This document shows, in pieces, positions 24,005-34,100 of a DNA stretch of 64,000 bases. The stretch lies in contig JANQLW010000060.1 of the NCBI GenBank assembly GCA_028280405.1, positions 43,435-107,434 on the forward strand, read 5' to 3'. Source of the DNA: Bacteroidales bacterium (lineage in GTDB: Bacteria > Bacteroidota > Bacteroidia > Bacteroidales > GCA-2711565). The position numbers were made by a program, and so were the translations under genes. Each line of letters starts with the position of its first letter. Position 1 is the stretch's first letter. Under the pieces are notes generated by a model. That model worked only from the letters and a program-made list of their open reading frames with translations, did no database searches and was not told where the DNA came from.

Positions 24005-26860
24005 TTATAATGTGACATTTATACCGAAAGAAATGATTTGAGAAGGTTGGTATTTTTGGCTGATAGTACCCGAATAATTTTGTGTGTTATCCATTCCTTT
24101 GCGATGATTCCAGGTTTTCAAATTTTCCCCGCTAATGTATATTTTTGCTTCACTTATAGAAAGTTTATTAAGCATGCCCTTCGGTAAATTATAAGCCAAA
24201 GTAATATTGGATAATTTAAGGAATGATCCATCTGTTAGCCAACGTGAATCCGTTACATTATAAGTTGATCCTGCTCCCATTACTAATCTGGGAACTTCCG
24301 TAATATCACCGGGTGCTTGCCAACGGTTTAACATATCCAGATGTAAGGCATCACCAGGTGAATTTAAATTCATTAAAGTTCTGTAAGCCCCATCATATAT
24401 TTTACCACCTAAAGCATAAGTCATTAATACTGAAAAGCTAAACCCTTTATATTCCCAAGTGTTCAAGACACTTCCATAAGCATCGGGTATTGCAGATCCG
24501 GAGTAAGCATATTTTGCGTTATTAAAATTATTGGTAAGTGATATTCCGTCAATAACGATCACTTCACTACTTTCTGTATCATCTGCAATCCAGAGGCCTT
24601 CTCCGTTATCAGGATTAACTCCATACCACTGCCTCAACCAATATTCATACCTTGAGACGCCTACAGTATATTTTTTTGTCCCGGTAATTATTTCTTCCTG
24701 AGGAAGTTTTTTGATTTCATTTTTTAACGTCGTGAAATTTATGGCCATGTTCCATCTCAGATCAGATGCCTTTATGATATCTCCGGACAAGAATATTTCA
24801 AGCCCACTATTATCCATCTCACCAATATTTGCTGTGTATTCCTTTAATCCACTGGATAATGGTAAAGGAACATCAAACAATAAATTTGAAGATCCTTTTC
24901 GATAATATTCTATACTACCTCTTAGCCTTTCAAATAGTTCAAATTCAATACCAAAATCAAATGACACGCTTGTTTCCCAGGTTAAATCCTCGTTTCCAAG
25001 AGTTGCACGGGTTACACCACCTTCGGTAGCATTGTTATTTCCAAGGTCGTATAATGCCTGCCATGCATACCAGCCGATACCGGCATCTACACCTAATTCT
25101 CCATAGGATGCTTTAATTTTTAGCTTATCAATAAACGTGAGCTCTTTCATAAAATCCTCACTACTCAAGTACCAGCTTGCTCCAACTGCAAAAAAATCAT
25201 CCCATCTGCTTTTCCTGCTAAAACGTGATGATCCATCTCTCCGATAAGAAAATGAAGCAGAATATTTATAGTCATATGAATAATTGATACGTCCAAAATA
25301 ACTTTCACCCCGATATTTATCAAACTCCGAAGAAAGCTCCGTAATAGTTGTATAATTTATCAATTCAGTATTTCCGGGTGAAATCTGGCCTCTTTTTTCT
25401 CCTTCGAAGTCATCAATATCCCTTATTAATGTTTCATGGCCCAGTAATATTCCAATTTTATGTTTTCCAACCTCTTTATCATAATTCAACAATTGATTAT
25501 AAGTAGCATTAAATACTTTGATAAAGTTTTTAGCAAGTCTACCACCAGGTGCACCATCGCCTATAATAGGATTATCGGATGTAGAATTATAATTATTCCT
25601 GTATTCTAAACTTGCATTCGCAGTAAATTTAAAATCCTTCAAAAATCTAATTTCACCATATACATTTGCCCGAATGCGCTGATTATTATTTAAGATTTTA
25701 TCCCATAAATTTTCTGCAATAAAATTACGCCCGATATCAGCTCCGGCCCCCCTATCATCACCTAAACTATACATTCTATTTCCGTCGCCATCCAAAATAT
25801 ATTCACCGGTAGTTAAATCATGTTGATGAACGGTATATATGGGCCCCATATACCTGGAACCCCGGATCGGATTAATAAAAGAGCTACTACTACCATCACT
25901 TATACCACTGGTTTTTACACTAGCAGCAGATAGTTTTGCACCTGTTTTAAACCATGGGGTTACTTGACTATTAATATTGCTATTTACTGTTAAACGTTTA
26001 AAAGAGGTATTTAAAATATACCCATCATCATCCGTATATCCCAGAGAAACATAGTAATCTGTAAAATCATTTGCACCACTATAGGTCATGTTAACAGTAT
26101 TTCTGATCCCAACACGAGAAATTTGATCAAACCAGTCTGTATCTTCGGCCATTAAAGGGTTTAATTTTGCATTTGGATTTAATTCTCCATCAACCCCAAC
26201 CAATTCATTATTAGGAACATCATAAATATTATACTTTAATTCATCAATGATACCATCTTTACCGGCTTCCAACCCTGATGCCCATCTGCTGGCTTCTTCC
26301 ACAGAAAGGCCTTCATCATCCATATAGAAGTTACGCAGGCCTTCCCACATCAATTCATAGTATTCTTTAGGTTCTAAGCGGTCATATTCAGGGATCCCCC
26401 TGGTTGATAAGCTTTGTGAATAGCTTATTGTTAATACCGGCTTACCTTGTTTCCCCTTTTTTGTAGAAATCATTATGACTCCATTAGCAGCACGATTTCC
26501 ATAAATAGCTGCAGATGCACCATCCTTTAGTACTGTCAAAGATTCAATATCGGCAGGATTAATATTTTGCATACTCCCTAAGTATTCAGCACCATTGAGA
26601 ATAATAAGCGGAGCATTTGATGCATTCATCGATCCAAAACCTCTAATACGAATAGAAGGAGTGGAACCCGGCTGTCCATTAGGAGAATTTATAGTCACAC
26701 CCGGAGCAACACCTTCAAGTGCCTGCATTGCATTTGATACCGGCCTCTTTTCAAGCGCTTCATTATCAACAACAGAAGCAGAACCGGTAAAAGCTGTTTT
26801 TCTGACTGTTCCATAACCAACAACTAAAACTTCATCCAAACTACTGGCTGAAGTTTGCAT
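24005..26860 (-). CDS. SusC-like TonB-dependent receptor lacking its N-terminus
   Basis: 951 residues of plug and barrel. It starts at MQTSASSLDEVLVVGYGT, which corresponds to the TonB-box/plug junction of SusC. The plug (NAMQALEGVAPGVTINSPNGQPG, NPADIESLTVLKDGASAAIYGNRAANGVI) and barrel up to the C-terminal SFGINVTL are complete. Signal peptide and carboxypeptidase-like domain are missing. Just upstream on the same strand is ATGAAAAAAAACAAAAAGC, a typical exported-protein start, but it is out of frame by one base with the receptor. An internal deletion at the 5' end, plus a shift in the A8 run, could explain this. As read, the product lacks an export signal, so the gene may be non-functional or phase-variable. 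The intact version at 31187 is 1158 residues. Confidence 0.85.
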   Translation of the reverse strand: MQTSASSLDEVLVVGYGTVRKTAFTGSASVVDNEALEKRPVSNAMQALEGVAPGVTINSPNGQPGSTPSIRIRGFGSMNASNAPLIILNGAEYLGSMQNINPADIESLTVLKDGASAAIYGNRAANGVIMISTKKGKQGKPVLTISYSQSLSTRGIPEYDRLEPKEYYELMWEGLRNFYMDDEGLSVEEASRWASGLEAGKDGIIDELKYNIYDVPNNELVGVDGELNPNAKLNPLMAEDTDWFDQISRVGIRNTVNMTYSGANDFTDYYVSLGYTDDDGYILNTSFKRLTVNSNINSQVTPWFKTGAKLSAASVKTSGISDGSSSSFINPIRGSRYMGPIYTVHQHDLTTGEYILDGDGNRMYSLGDDRGAGADIGRNFIAENLWDKILNNNQRIRANVYGEIRFLKDFKFTANASLEYRNNYNSTSDNPIIGDGAPGGRLAKNFIKVFNATYNQLLNYDKEVGKHKIGILLGHETLIRDIDDFEGEKRGQISPGNTELINYTTITELSSEFDKYRGESYFGRINYSYDYKYSASFSYRRDGSSRFSRKSRWDDFFAVGASWYLSSEDFMKELTFIDKLKIKASYGELGVDAGIGWYAWQALYDLGNNNATEGGVTRATLGNEDLTWETSVSFDFGIEFELFERLRGSIEYYRKGSSNLLFDVPLPLSSGLKEYTANIGEMDNSGLEIFLSGDIIKASDLRWNMAINFTTLKNEIKKLPQEEIITGTKKYTVGVSRYEYWLRQWYGVNPDNGEGLWIADDTESSEVIVIDGISLTNNFNNAKYAYSGSAIPDAYGSVLNTWEYKGFSFSVLMTYALGGKIYDGAYRTLMNLNSPGDALHLDMLNRWQAPGDITEVPRLVMGAGSTYNVTDSRWLTDGSFLKLSNITLAYNLPKGMLNKLSISEAKIYISGENLKTWNHRKGMDNTQNYSGTISQKYQPSQIISFGINVTL

Positions 26861-27012
26861 AATAATAGCTTTTTGTTTTTTTTCATAAATTTGTGGTGTT
26901 AATTTTTAGTAAATATTTGTTAATTAACCTGCTGGCGTCGAAAACTTCAGGTTATTAATAATTTTTATTAAAATACTCAACGGGGAACTTCGGTTCCTCG
27001 TTCTTATTCCCA

Positions 27013-28245
27013 TTAGATCTCTTTTTCTCTTTCAATATATACCTTCTGGCCTTCGATGGTATAATTTACCGGGCTTGTTGATTTTATTAATGTCAAGATA
27101 TGTTCTATCGTTTTACCTTCTCTTATTACGCCTGTAAAATGCAGATTATATAATTCTTCATTTGCAAGTGTAATATCAACATCATACCATCTTTCAATCT
27201 TTTTTAATAAATCTCTAAATGACTTATTTTTAAATATAAGCACTCCGTCTTTCCAGGATGTGTGTATATAAGAATCCACATTTTCAAGCATTATATTATC
27301 ACCTGATTTATAGTAGCTTGCTTTTTGATTCGGCTGTATATGAATAGAAGTTTCTTTAGAATAAGGTTGTGTATTTCGATACATATGAACATTGCCTTCT
27401 ACTAACACTGTTTTAATGGTATCTTTTTCATATGCACAGATATTGAATGTAGTTCCCAGCGCTCTTACGGATATGTCTGTTGTTTCAACAATAAACGGAT
27501 TCTTTTTATTTGTTTTAACATCAAATAAAGCCTCTCCTTTAATCAACTCAACCTTTCTGTCTTTCCCGTCAAAAATAGTTGGGTATCTGAATTCTGAACA
27601 GGAATTCAGCCATACTTTGGTTCCATCAGATAAAACAATACTTATTTTTCTACCTCTTGGAACAATTGCTGTATTATATTTTACTTCCTGAGGTTCATAG
27701 ATTTTAGATTCATATTTCAAGGTTTTATTATCAAGCATTTTAGCGGAGAACTCATTCCCTGAAATAATTTCTTTTCCTTTTTCATCCTCCAGAGAAACAA
27801 TCGATCCATCACCTAATATTAATTGTATTTTATCCGGATTTACAGACAGAGGAATTTGAGTTCCTGATAATCGTATATGATCAGTATTTAAATCATAAAA
27901 CAAATAAATCGCACCCGATAAACTTATTAAAATAGTGATCATGGCTGCGATTCGTCGAATTACATGCCCGAAATTTTTTCGCTGCGGAACTTTATCGAAA
28001 TATTGTATTCGATTCCATATAGATTCTATTTTGTCAGATGATATTTCTTTATCAAATGGAGTAATTCTCTGGCCATGAAGTTTTATCAGAAATGCCTTTG
28101 CCTGCAGAATATTTTCTTTCTGATCAGGATGACGATTGATGTAATCTTCCCATTTTTGAGCTTCTTTATCATTCAATTGGAGAGCCCAAATAACAAATGA
28201 ATCGTCGACAAGGAAATCTTCTATTGTATTGAAAGGAGTTTTCAT
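27013..28245 (-). CDS. FecR-type anti-sigma factor
   Basis: 410 residues. The N-terminal cytoplasmic part (DDSFVIWALQLNDKEAQKWEDYI) is followed by one membrane segment near residues 89-109 and a periplasmic FecR domain (TAIVPRGRKISIVLSDGTKVWLNSCSEFRYP). A DUF4974-like C-terminal domain (FKNKSFRDLLKKIERWYDVDITLANEELYNLHFTGVI) ends the protein. It should hold the sigma factor encoded upstream until the SusC partner signals substrate. It lies between the sigma gene and the truncated susC, in the same order as the plus-strand system. Confidence 0.92.
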   Translation of the reverse strand: MKTPFNTIEDFLVDDSFVIWALQLNDKEAQKWEDYINRHPDQKENILQAKAFLIKLHGQRITPFDKEISSDKIESIWNRIQYFDKVPQRKNFGHVIRRIAAMITILISLSGAIYLFYDLNTDHIRLSGTQIPLSVNPDKIQLILGDGSIVSLEDEKGKEIISGNEFSAKMLDNKTLKYESKIYEPQEVKYNTAIVPRGRKISIVLSDGTKVWLNSCSEFRYPTIFDGKDRKVELIKGEALFDVKTNKKNPFIVETTDISVRALGTTFNICAYEKDTIKTVLVEGNVHMYRNTQPYSKETSIHIQPNQKASYYKSGDNIMLENVDSYIHTSWKDGVLIFKNKSFRDLLKKIERWYDVDITLANEELYNLHFTGVIREGKTIEHILTLIKSTSPVNYTIEGQKVYIEREKEI

Positions 28246-28409
28246 TTAAAATGCATTTTTAAGATACAATACAAAAGATTGGGTTTTGTACTATAGTTTA
28301 TCAAAAAAATTATTTTCGGGATATTAAATAAACCACTATTATGGGCTGAAAGCAGGCTCTGGGGAAGCATAGAAATAATAGGATTGCTTCCCTAATTCTT
28401 TCGAACAAA

Positions 28410-28991
28410 TCAATGAATGAGTCTCTTTGAAATGCTATTTGGGTATTGAAAAATTAAAAATAAGTATGAAATTAAGCTCTTTGATTTTCTTAATTTTTTT
28501 AAAGCAATAACCAAAACATTTCGTACAGTCTGATAATTGATTTCGAGTAATTCGGCAATTTCTTTATTTCCTAAGAAATTAAAATACTTCAAATAAATAA
28601 TTTCTTTTTGTTGTTCACTCAACTTATTGATGGCATTTCTAAGGTTTTCATCTATAGCTTTTTTATCTGCTTGAATTTCTGTTTCTGCAAAGTCAAAAAA
28701 AGAAAAATCTATTGTCTCGACTTTTCTTTCTTTATACAATTTTCTGATAATCCTTCTTTTTATAGATTTAAGCAAATACAATCTGATATTATCTGTATCA
28801 CCAAGCTTTTCCTTTTTACTTAACAGATCAAGAAACAACTCCTGAATATTATCTTCTACTAATCCCTGATCCCCGGTAAACTTTCGGCCATAATTGTATA
28901 AGGGTTTAAAATGACGATAATAAATTAACTTCAAAGCATCATTATCTCCTTGTTTAAAGCAACTCCAAAGTTCTTTATCATTTAAATTCAT
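28410..28991 (-). CDS. ECF sigma factor (FecI-like)
   Basis: About 193 residues from the ATG at 28991; the track start at 29087 adds a hydrophobic stretch not expected in a sigma factor, and the ATG at 29000 is an alternative. Region 2 reads FKPLYNYGRKFTGDQGLVEDNIQELFLDLLSKKEKLGDT. Region 4 reads INKLSEQQKEIIYLKYFNFLGNKEIAELLEINYQTVRNVLVIALKKL. It should direct transcription of the susC/susD unit downstream of its FecR. It is divergent from a second ECF sigma gene at 29131, with about 140 nt between their starts. Confidence 0.9.
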   Translation of the reverse strand: MNLNDKELWSCFKQGDNDALKLIYYRHFKPLYNYGRKFTGDQGLVEDNIQELFLDLLSKKEKLGDTDNIRLYLLKSIKRRIIRKLYKERKVETIDFSFFDFAETEIQADKKAIDENLRNAINKLSEQQKEIIYLKYFNFLGNKEIAELLEINYQTVRNVLVIALKKLRKSKSLISYLFLIFQYPNSISKRLIH

Positions 28992-29130
28992 GCCTTCCAT
29001 GTGTAAAACTAATATTACTGGATAAAGATAGGAAATAAGTATTAACCTGAAAAATAGCAGGTATTCCATCATTTGTAACCGAAACAAATTTGGTTTTAAA
29101 ATTTCATTCCCATAATTTTGATGCTAAAAT

Positions 29131-29685
29131 ATGAAGCAGATAGAACTGGAAATATTAGACCGATTAAAATCTGGAGAGCAATCAGCCTATAAAAAATTAT
29201 TTGATCTTTATTATATTCCACTCTGTATTTACTCCTTAAAATTTGTTGACTCTTATGATCAAGCTGAAGATATTGTTCAGGAGGTATTTGTTGAATTTTG
29301 GAATAAGAAACATTTCATGAATATAGAATCAACGCTAAAAGCCTATTTATTTGTAACTGTAAAGAATAATTCCTTAAGATATTTAAAAAAGCATAATAAA
29401 CTCATTTTTGATTCTATTGATGATTTGGGACTTGATATTTTAGAAATTGAAGAAATAGATCAGGATGAACTAAACCGAAAAAAAGAAATCCTTTATAAAG
29501 AAATTAATGCCTTGCCAGAAAAATGTCGTGAAGTTTTCATTGAAATTGTACTTAATGATTTAAAATATAAAGAAGCGGCTGAAAAATTAGGCGTATCTGT
29601 AAATACTATTAAAACCAACCTTGCCAGGGCATTGAAAAAACTCAGAACCTCTTTGGATCTTATCGTGTTGTTAATGTTATCGTAA
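29131..29685 (+). CDS. ECF sigma factor (FecI-like) of the plus-strand system
   Basis: 184 residues. Region 2 spans KKLFDLYYIPLCIYSLKFVDSYDQAEDIVQEVFVEFW. Region 4 spans INALPEKCREVFIEIVLNDLKYKEAAEKLGVSVNTIKTNLARALKKL. Fits the RpoE-like Bacteroidota group. Its likely regulator is the FecR encoded next. A promoter-like sequence (CACCCATTTTT...GGTCTCCTTAA) precedes that fecR and recurs before the selenoprotein gene at 36650, suggesting that this sigma factor also drives the selenoproteins. That link is inference. Confidence 0.92.
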   Translation: MKQIELEILDRLKSGEQSAYKKLFDLYYIPLCIYSLKFVDSYDQAEDIVQEVFVEFWNKKHFMNIESTLKAYLFVTVKNNSLRYLKKHNKLIFDSIDDLGLDILEIEEIDQDELNRKKEILYKEINALPEKCREVFIEIVLNDLKYKEAAEKLGVSVNTIKTNLARALKKLRTSLDLIVLLMLS

Positions 29686-29703
29686 AAACATATCAATACC
29701 CCT

Positions 29704-29732
29704 TGTCATCTTTCACTTCGTTCAGGATGACA
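29704..29732. repeat. Short TGTCATC...GATGACA hairpin
   Basis: TGTCATCTTTCACTTCGTTCAGGATGACA has inverted ends and follows the sigma gene by about 20 nt. It resembles the GTCATnCTGAACTTG family seen elsewhere in the window. It could attenuate transcription between the sigma and fecR genes. Confidence 0.5.
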
Positions 29733-29808
29733 TACCTTTCAATTCTACCACAGTCCTAAAAGATAACCTCATTTTCAAATTATCGAATTTTCAAATTTCC
29801 AAGTTAAA

Positions 29809-29842
29809 CAGTCACCCATTTTTCATTAACTGGTCTCCTTAA
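29809..29842 (+). promoter_or_regulatory. Candidate ECF-sigma promoter upstream of fecR
   Basis: CAGTCACCCATTTTTCATT then AACTGGTCTCCTTAA lies 32 nt before the fecR start. Bacteroidota FecI-type sigma factors often use promoters with a (C)ACCC-TTTTT-like -35 and a GTCTT-like -10. A near match occurs at 36580-36612 at a similar distance from the selenoprotein start. By eye about 26 of 33 positions agree. Confidence 0.5.
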
Positions 29843-29873
29843 GTTAGTACTAAGAGAATCAATACATATAAAA

Positions 29874-31055
29874 GTGAACGATCGTATAGCATATTTAATT
29901 AGCTCCTATTGTCTAAAAAGCATAACAGACAAGGAATACATGGAATTACAAGGCTGGATACAAAAGGACAGTCAGCATCGGTCCATATTTAAAAATTACC
30001 TAAGCGCATATCAAAATAGTAGAAGTATTGGATTAGTGGATTCTATAGATACAGATATAGCCTGGAGAAACATTGAAAATAAAACACAAACTTCCAGGAT
30101 TATTAACATAAAGAAGCTACTTCAATATGCAGCTGTTATAATCATTCCATTGGCTTTGGCTGCCGGAATTTGGTTTATGACTCAGTATGGGTTTAAGCTC
30201 AATGGAGAATTAGCCTATCAACCAATCCCACCAGGGAATCAGGGGGCTGAACTGGTTTTGAGTAATGGTCAGGTTGTAGCTTTGGATGCAGACACTTCTT
30301 ATCAGATTAAAGAAAATGATGGAACAAAGATCATGAACCGGGCTGCCAGGCTTTCCTATAAAGGAATAAATAATAACATTAAAAAGAAAGAAGCAATTAT
30401 ATACAATACGATCAGGACAAAACACGGCAAAGAAATATTTGTTGAGTTAAGCGATGGAACGAAAGTATGGATAAACGCCATGTCAACGATTAAATATCCG
30501 GTAACATTTGAAGAAAAAACAAGAATCGTAGAGGTACTGGAAGGTGAAGCCTATTTTGAAGTAACAAAAAATACCGGCAAACCATTTATCGTAAGAGTAA
30601 ACGATTATAATATAAAAGTACACGGAACTTCATTTAATATAAGCAGCTACAAAAATGATGATATCATCCATACAACACTTATTGAAGGTAGTGTAGAAAT
30701 TAATTCTATCAAAGGATTACCCGAAGAAAGTTTTATGTTAGACCCAAATCAGCAGTTCTCATTTAATAAGTCTAATCTGGTTGCAGAAGTAAAAGAAGTC
30801 GAATCCTCCAACTTCAATAGTTGGATCAATGGACGTTTTTCATTTGATGATACCAGTTTGGAAGATATTTTTAAAATTCTGGAAAGATGGTATAAAATAG
30901 AAGTTTTCTATGATGACCATTCTGCAAAGAAAGAACTATTTACCGGAGAATTGCCAAGATATAATGATATGCATAGGATTCTGAATAAGATCGAATATGT
31001 AAGTAAAGTAAAATTTGAAGTGGATAAAAATATAATTGTGGTTACTAAAGACTAA
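29874..31055 (+). CDS. FecR-type anti-sigma factor (GTG start)
   Basis: 393 residues from a GTG. The N-terminal cytoplasmic part is IAYLISSYCLKSITDKEYMELQGWI. A membrane segment lies near residues 84-103 (YAAVIIIPLALAAGIWFM). The FecR domain includes RTKHGKEIFVELSDGTKVWINAMSTIKYP, and the end DUF4974-like part includes FDDTSLEDIFKILERWYKIEV. It should control the sigma factor encoded just before and receive a signal from the STN domain of the SusC encoded next. A candidate ECF-type promoter lies 32 nt upstream, implying autoregulation. Confidence 0.92.
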   Translation: MNDRIAYLISSYCLKSITDKEYMELQGWIQKDSQHRSIFKNYLSAYQNSRSIGLVDSIDTDIAWRNIENKTQTSRIINIKKLLQYAAVIIIPLALAAGIWFMTQYGFKLNGELAYQPIPPGNQGAELVLSNGQVVALDADTSYQIKENDGTKIMNRAARLSYKGINNNIKKKEAIIYNTIRTKHGKEIFVELSDGTKVWINAMSTIKYPVTFEEKTRIVEVLEGEAYFEVTKNTGKPFIVRVNDYNIKVHGTSFNISSYKNDDIIHTTLIEGSVEINSIKGLPEESFMLDPNQQFSFNKSNLVAEVKEVESSNFNSWINGRFSFDDTSLEDIFKILERWYKIEVFYDDHSAKKELFTGELPRYNDMHRILNKIEYVSKVKFEVDKNIIVVTKD

Positions 31056-31057
31056 TT

Positions 31058-31095
31058 CTCCTACGCCAAAGCTGCCTGCGGCAGGCTTCGGAGGA
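31058..31095. repeat. GC-rich hairpin repeat between fecR and susC
   Basis: CTCCTACGCCAAAGCTGCCTGCGGCAGGCTTCGGAGGA forms a stem with the centre GCCTGC/GCAGGC. This is a typical dispersed Bacteroidota palindrome. It may dampen read-through from fecR to susC. Confidence 0.55.
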
Positions 31096-31186
31096 TAAAA
31101 AGGGATGAAAATGCGCCAACATTCCCATCCCTCAAGAAAGTGAATACGTGAATATTCACAATGTTTAATTAAATCGTTACAAAATT

Positions 31187-34100
31187 ATGAAAAAAAACCG
31201 ACTTTGGAATCTTACCCTGAATAAGGGTAGATTATGGAAAATCTTATTGCTAATGAAAACATTTATTTTCCTATCGATTTTTTGCATTCAACTTACTGCT
31301 GCAAACGTATTGAGTCAAAATACGATCAGCATTAAATTGGAAAATGCAAATTTAAAAGAATGCATCAGCCTGATAGAACAAACTTCAGGACTGGGTTTTC
31401 TTTATAATGGCAATGAGCTGAAAGAAATCAAAGGAATCAACATTGATGCTCAAAACATGACCGTTGAAGAAATTTTAAACAACATTCTTAAAAACAACGG
31501 ATTTGAGTATGTAATTCAGGATGAAGTAATCTTGATTACAAAGGCCGCTCCAAAGCCAATAGAGCAAGTTGAACAAGAAGCTATTGAAATTAAAGGTAAG
31601 GTAACAGATGCGAATGGAATTCCACTACCAGGAGCAACTATTTTAGAAAATGGAACACTAAATGGAGTTACTACAGATGCGAATGGAAACTACACCTTAT
31701 CAGTAGCAGGAAATCAGTCTGTATTAAAAATCAGCTTCATTGGGTTCACAACTCAGTTAATTCCTGTTGAAGGAAAAACAGTAATTAATGTTGTATTACA
31801 GGAATCTACTGAAAACTTAAGCGAAGTTGTAATTACAGGATACCAAACCATATCTAAAGAAAGAGCTACCGGGTCATTCAGTATTGTTACGGAAGAAGAC
31901 CTTAATAAAAAACTAAATAATAATCTGGTTCAAATGATCGAAGGATTATCTACCGGATTAATTACCGATCATGAAGGAAACATAACCATTCGAGGTTTAT
32001 CAACATTTGCAGCTGAGAAAAAACCTTTGATCGTTTTAGATGGTTTTCCATATGATGGCGACTTAAGTACAATCAATTCTGATAATATTGCAAATATTAC
32101 AGTTCTTAAGGATGGTGTAGCTGCAAGTATTTATGGTGCCCGTTCTGCAAATGGTGTTATCGTTGTTACCACAAAGAAAGGTAAAAGAGGTGAATTTAAT
32201 GTTTCCTATAAAGGAACTTTTAAAGCCGTTCAAAAAACTACATTTGACGATTATTACAGAAGTTCTACTTCAGATTACATAGATGGACTCATTGCGAAGT
32301 ATAATAGTGCACCATTTTATTATTATCCATCTCCAAGAAGACAAAACCGTGTTGATTACTTATTAATGCAAGCAGGTTTTGGTGTAATTACCCAAGAGGC
32401 AGCAATGGCCGAGATTGATCAATATAGAAATGTAAATGCTTATGATCAGGTTGAAAAATATGGATTAAGACAACAATTGTCTCAACAACATAATATTTCA
32501 GTACGCGGTGGTGGAGAAAATAATACTTATAATGCATCCATTAACTACTTAGATGAACGTGGTGAAGAACTTTACACAAATAATAAAAGATTAATCGTTG
32601 ATTTAAATAATGTATGGAAACCAGCTGATTTTATTACAATCAATACAGCTGCAAATATTGTTTATACCAAAGGCCAAAGTTCTGCTACCAGTATGATTAA
32701 CCTTGTAAGTTCATATGGCATTCAGCCATTTGACCCAATCGTTGATGAAAATGGAAATCCTGTAGAAGTTGAATATTATGTAAACCCTGCTAAAAGAGCA
32801 GTCTATGAAACTACTCTGGGAATGAAACCATATGGTTACAGCCCATTGGATGATATGAAGCTGGGAATGAATTATAATAACAGCATTCAAACCCGTCTTT
32901 CTGCTAATATTGATGTGAACATCATAAAAGGTTTAAAGCTTTCATTAGGTGGAGCATGGACAAGAGGAAATTCAAATTTCCAAACAATTTATGATGCTGA
33001 TTCATGGAAAATGAGGATTGGTTATAATGATGCAACCTCAAAATCTGATCCTTCTAAACATTACTTACCTGAAGGCGGAATGATTGATGAAACCCGTGGA
33101 TACAGTGACTTCTATACTTTAAGAACTCAATTGACATACAACAAAACTTTCAACCAAAAACACAGATTATCTTTATTAGTTGGTAATGAAGTTATGAGAC
33201 AACAGTTCAATAATTCAACGCAGGCATCCAGAGTAGGATATAATCCGGTATCTGGTGACTTTGTATTTATTGATAACTCAACTTTTTCTCCATATTACAG
33301 TCCAAATGGAAATGATTATATGTTTGGAACATGGTATAGTACAGTTCCATATCTAACAGTAGGCGGATATAGCTTAAGAGATAACAGATGGGTATCTTGG
33401 TTGAGTAATGGATCCTATGAGTTTGATAACCGATTTATTATAAGTGGTTCGATCAGACTTGACCTTACAAACTTTTTCGGTACAGATCCCAAATACCGCT
33501 ATAAGCCAAACTGGTCAATGGGTGCAACCTATAAATTATCTAAAGAAAAATGGTTCAATGTAGAATGGGTCAACCGTCTGGATTTAAGAACTTCTTATGG
33601 TATCAACGGTAATATTTCACATACCGAAGGGCCGTTCCTGATTTTAAGCTCTCAAGGATTTAATCAGGTATCTCAAGGTATATCATACAGAGTAGATTCT
33701 CCGGTTAATGATCAATTACGTTGGGAAAAAACAGCAACTTTCAATATTGCTACTGATATAACCTTCTTTAATAACAGATTTAATCTAACTTTTGAATACT
33801 ACATTAAAAAAAGTACGGATTTGTTAGCACCTGAATCAATAGATAGAACCAAAGGTGTTTCCAGCTTAATGATCAATGCAGGTGGAATTACAAATAAAGG
33901 TGTGGAAATTTCACTAAATGCTCGAGTATTAGATACTAAAGATTTCGCATATAATACCAATGTGAACTTCTCATACAATAAGAGTCATGTAGATGAATAC
34001 AACATTAAACGTGCTTATTCTACTTTCTATTTATGGACAGGTAATGCCCCTGGTATTAATGAAGAAGGATATCCTTCAATGTCAATCTGGGGATTCCCTC

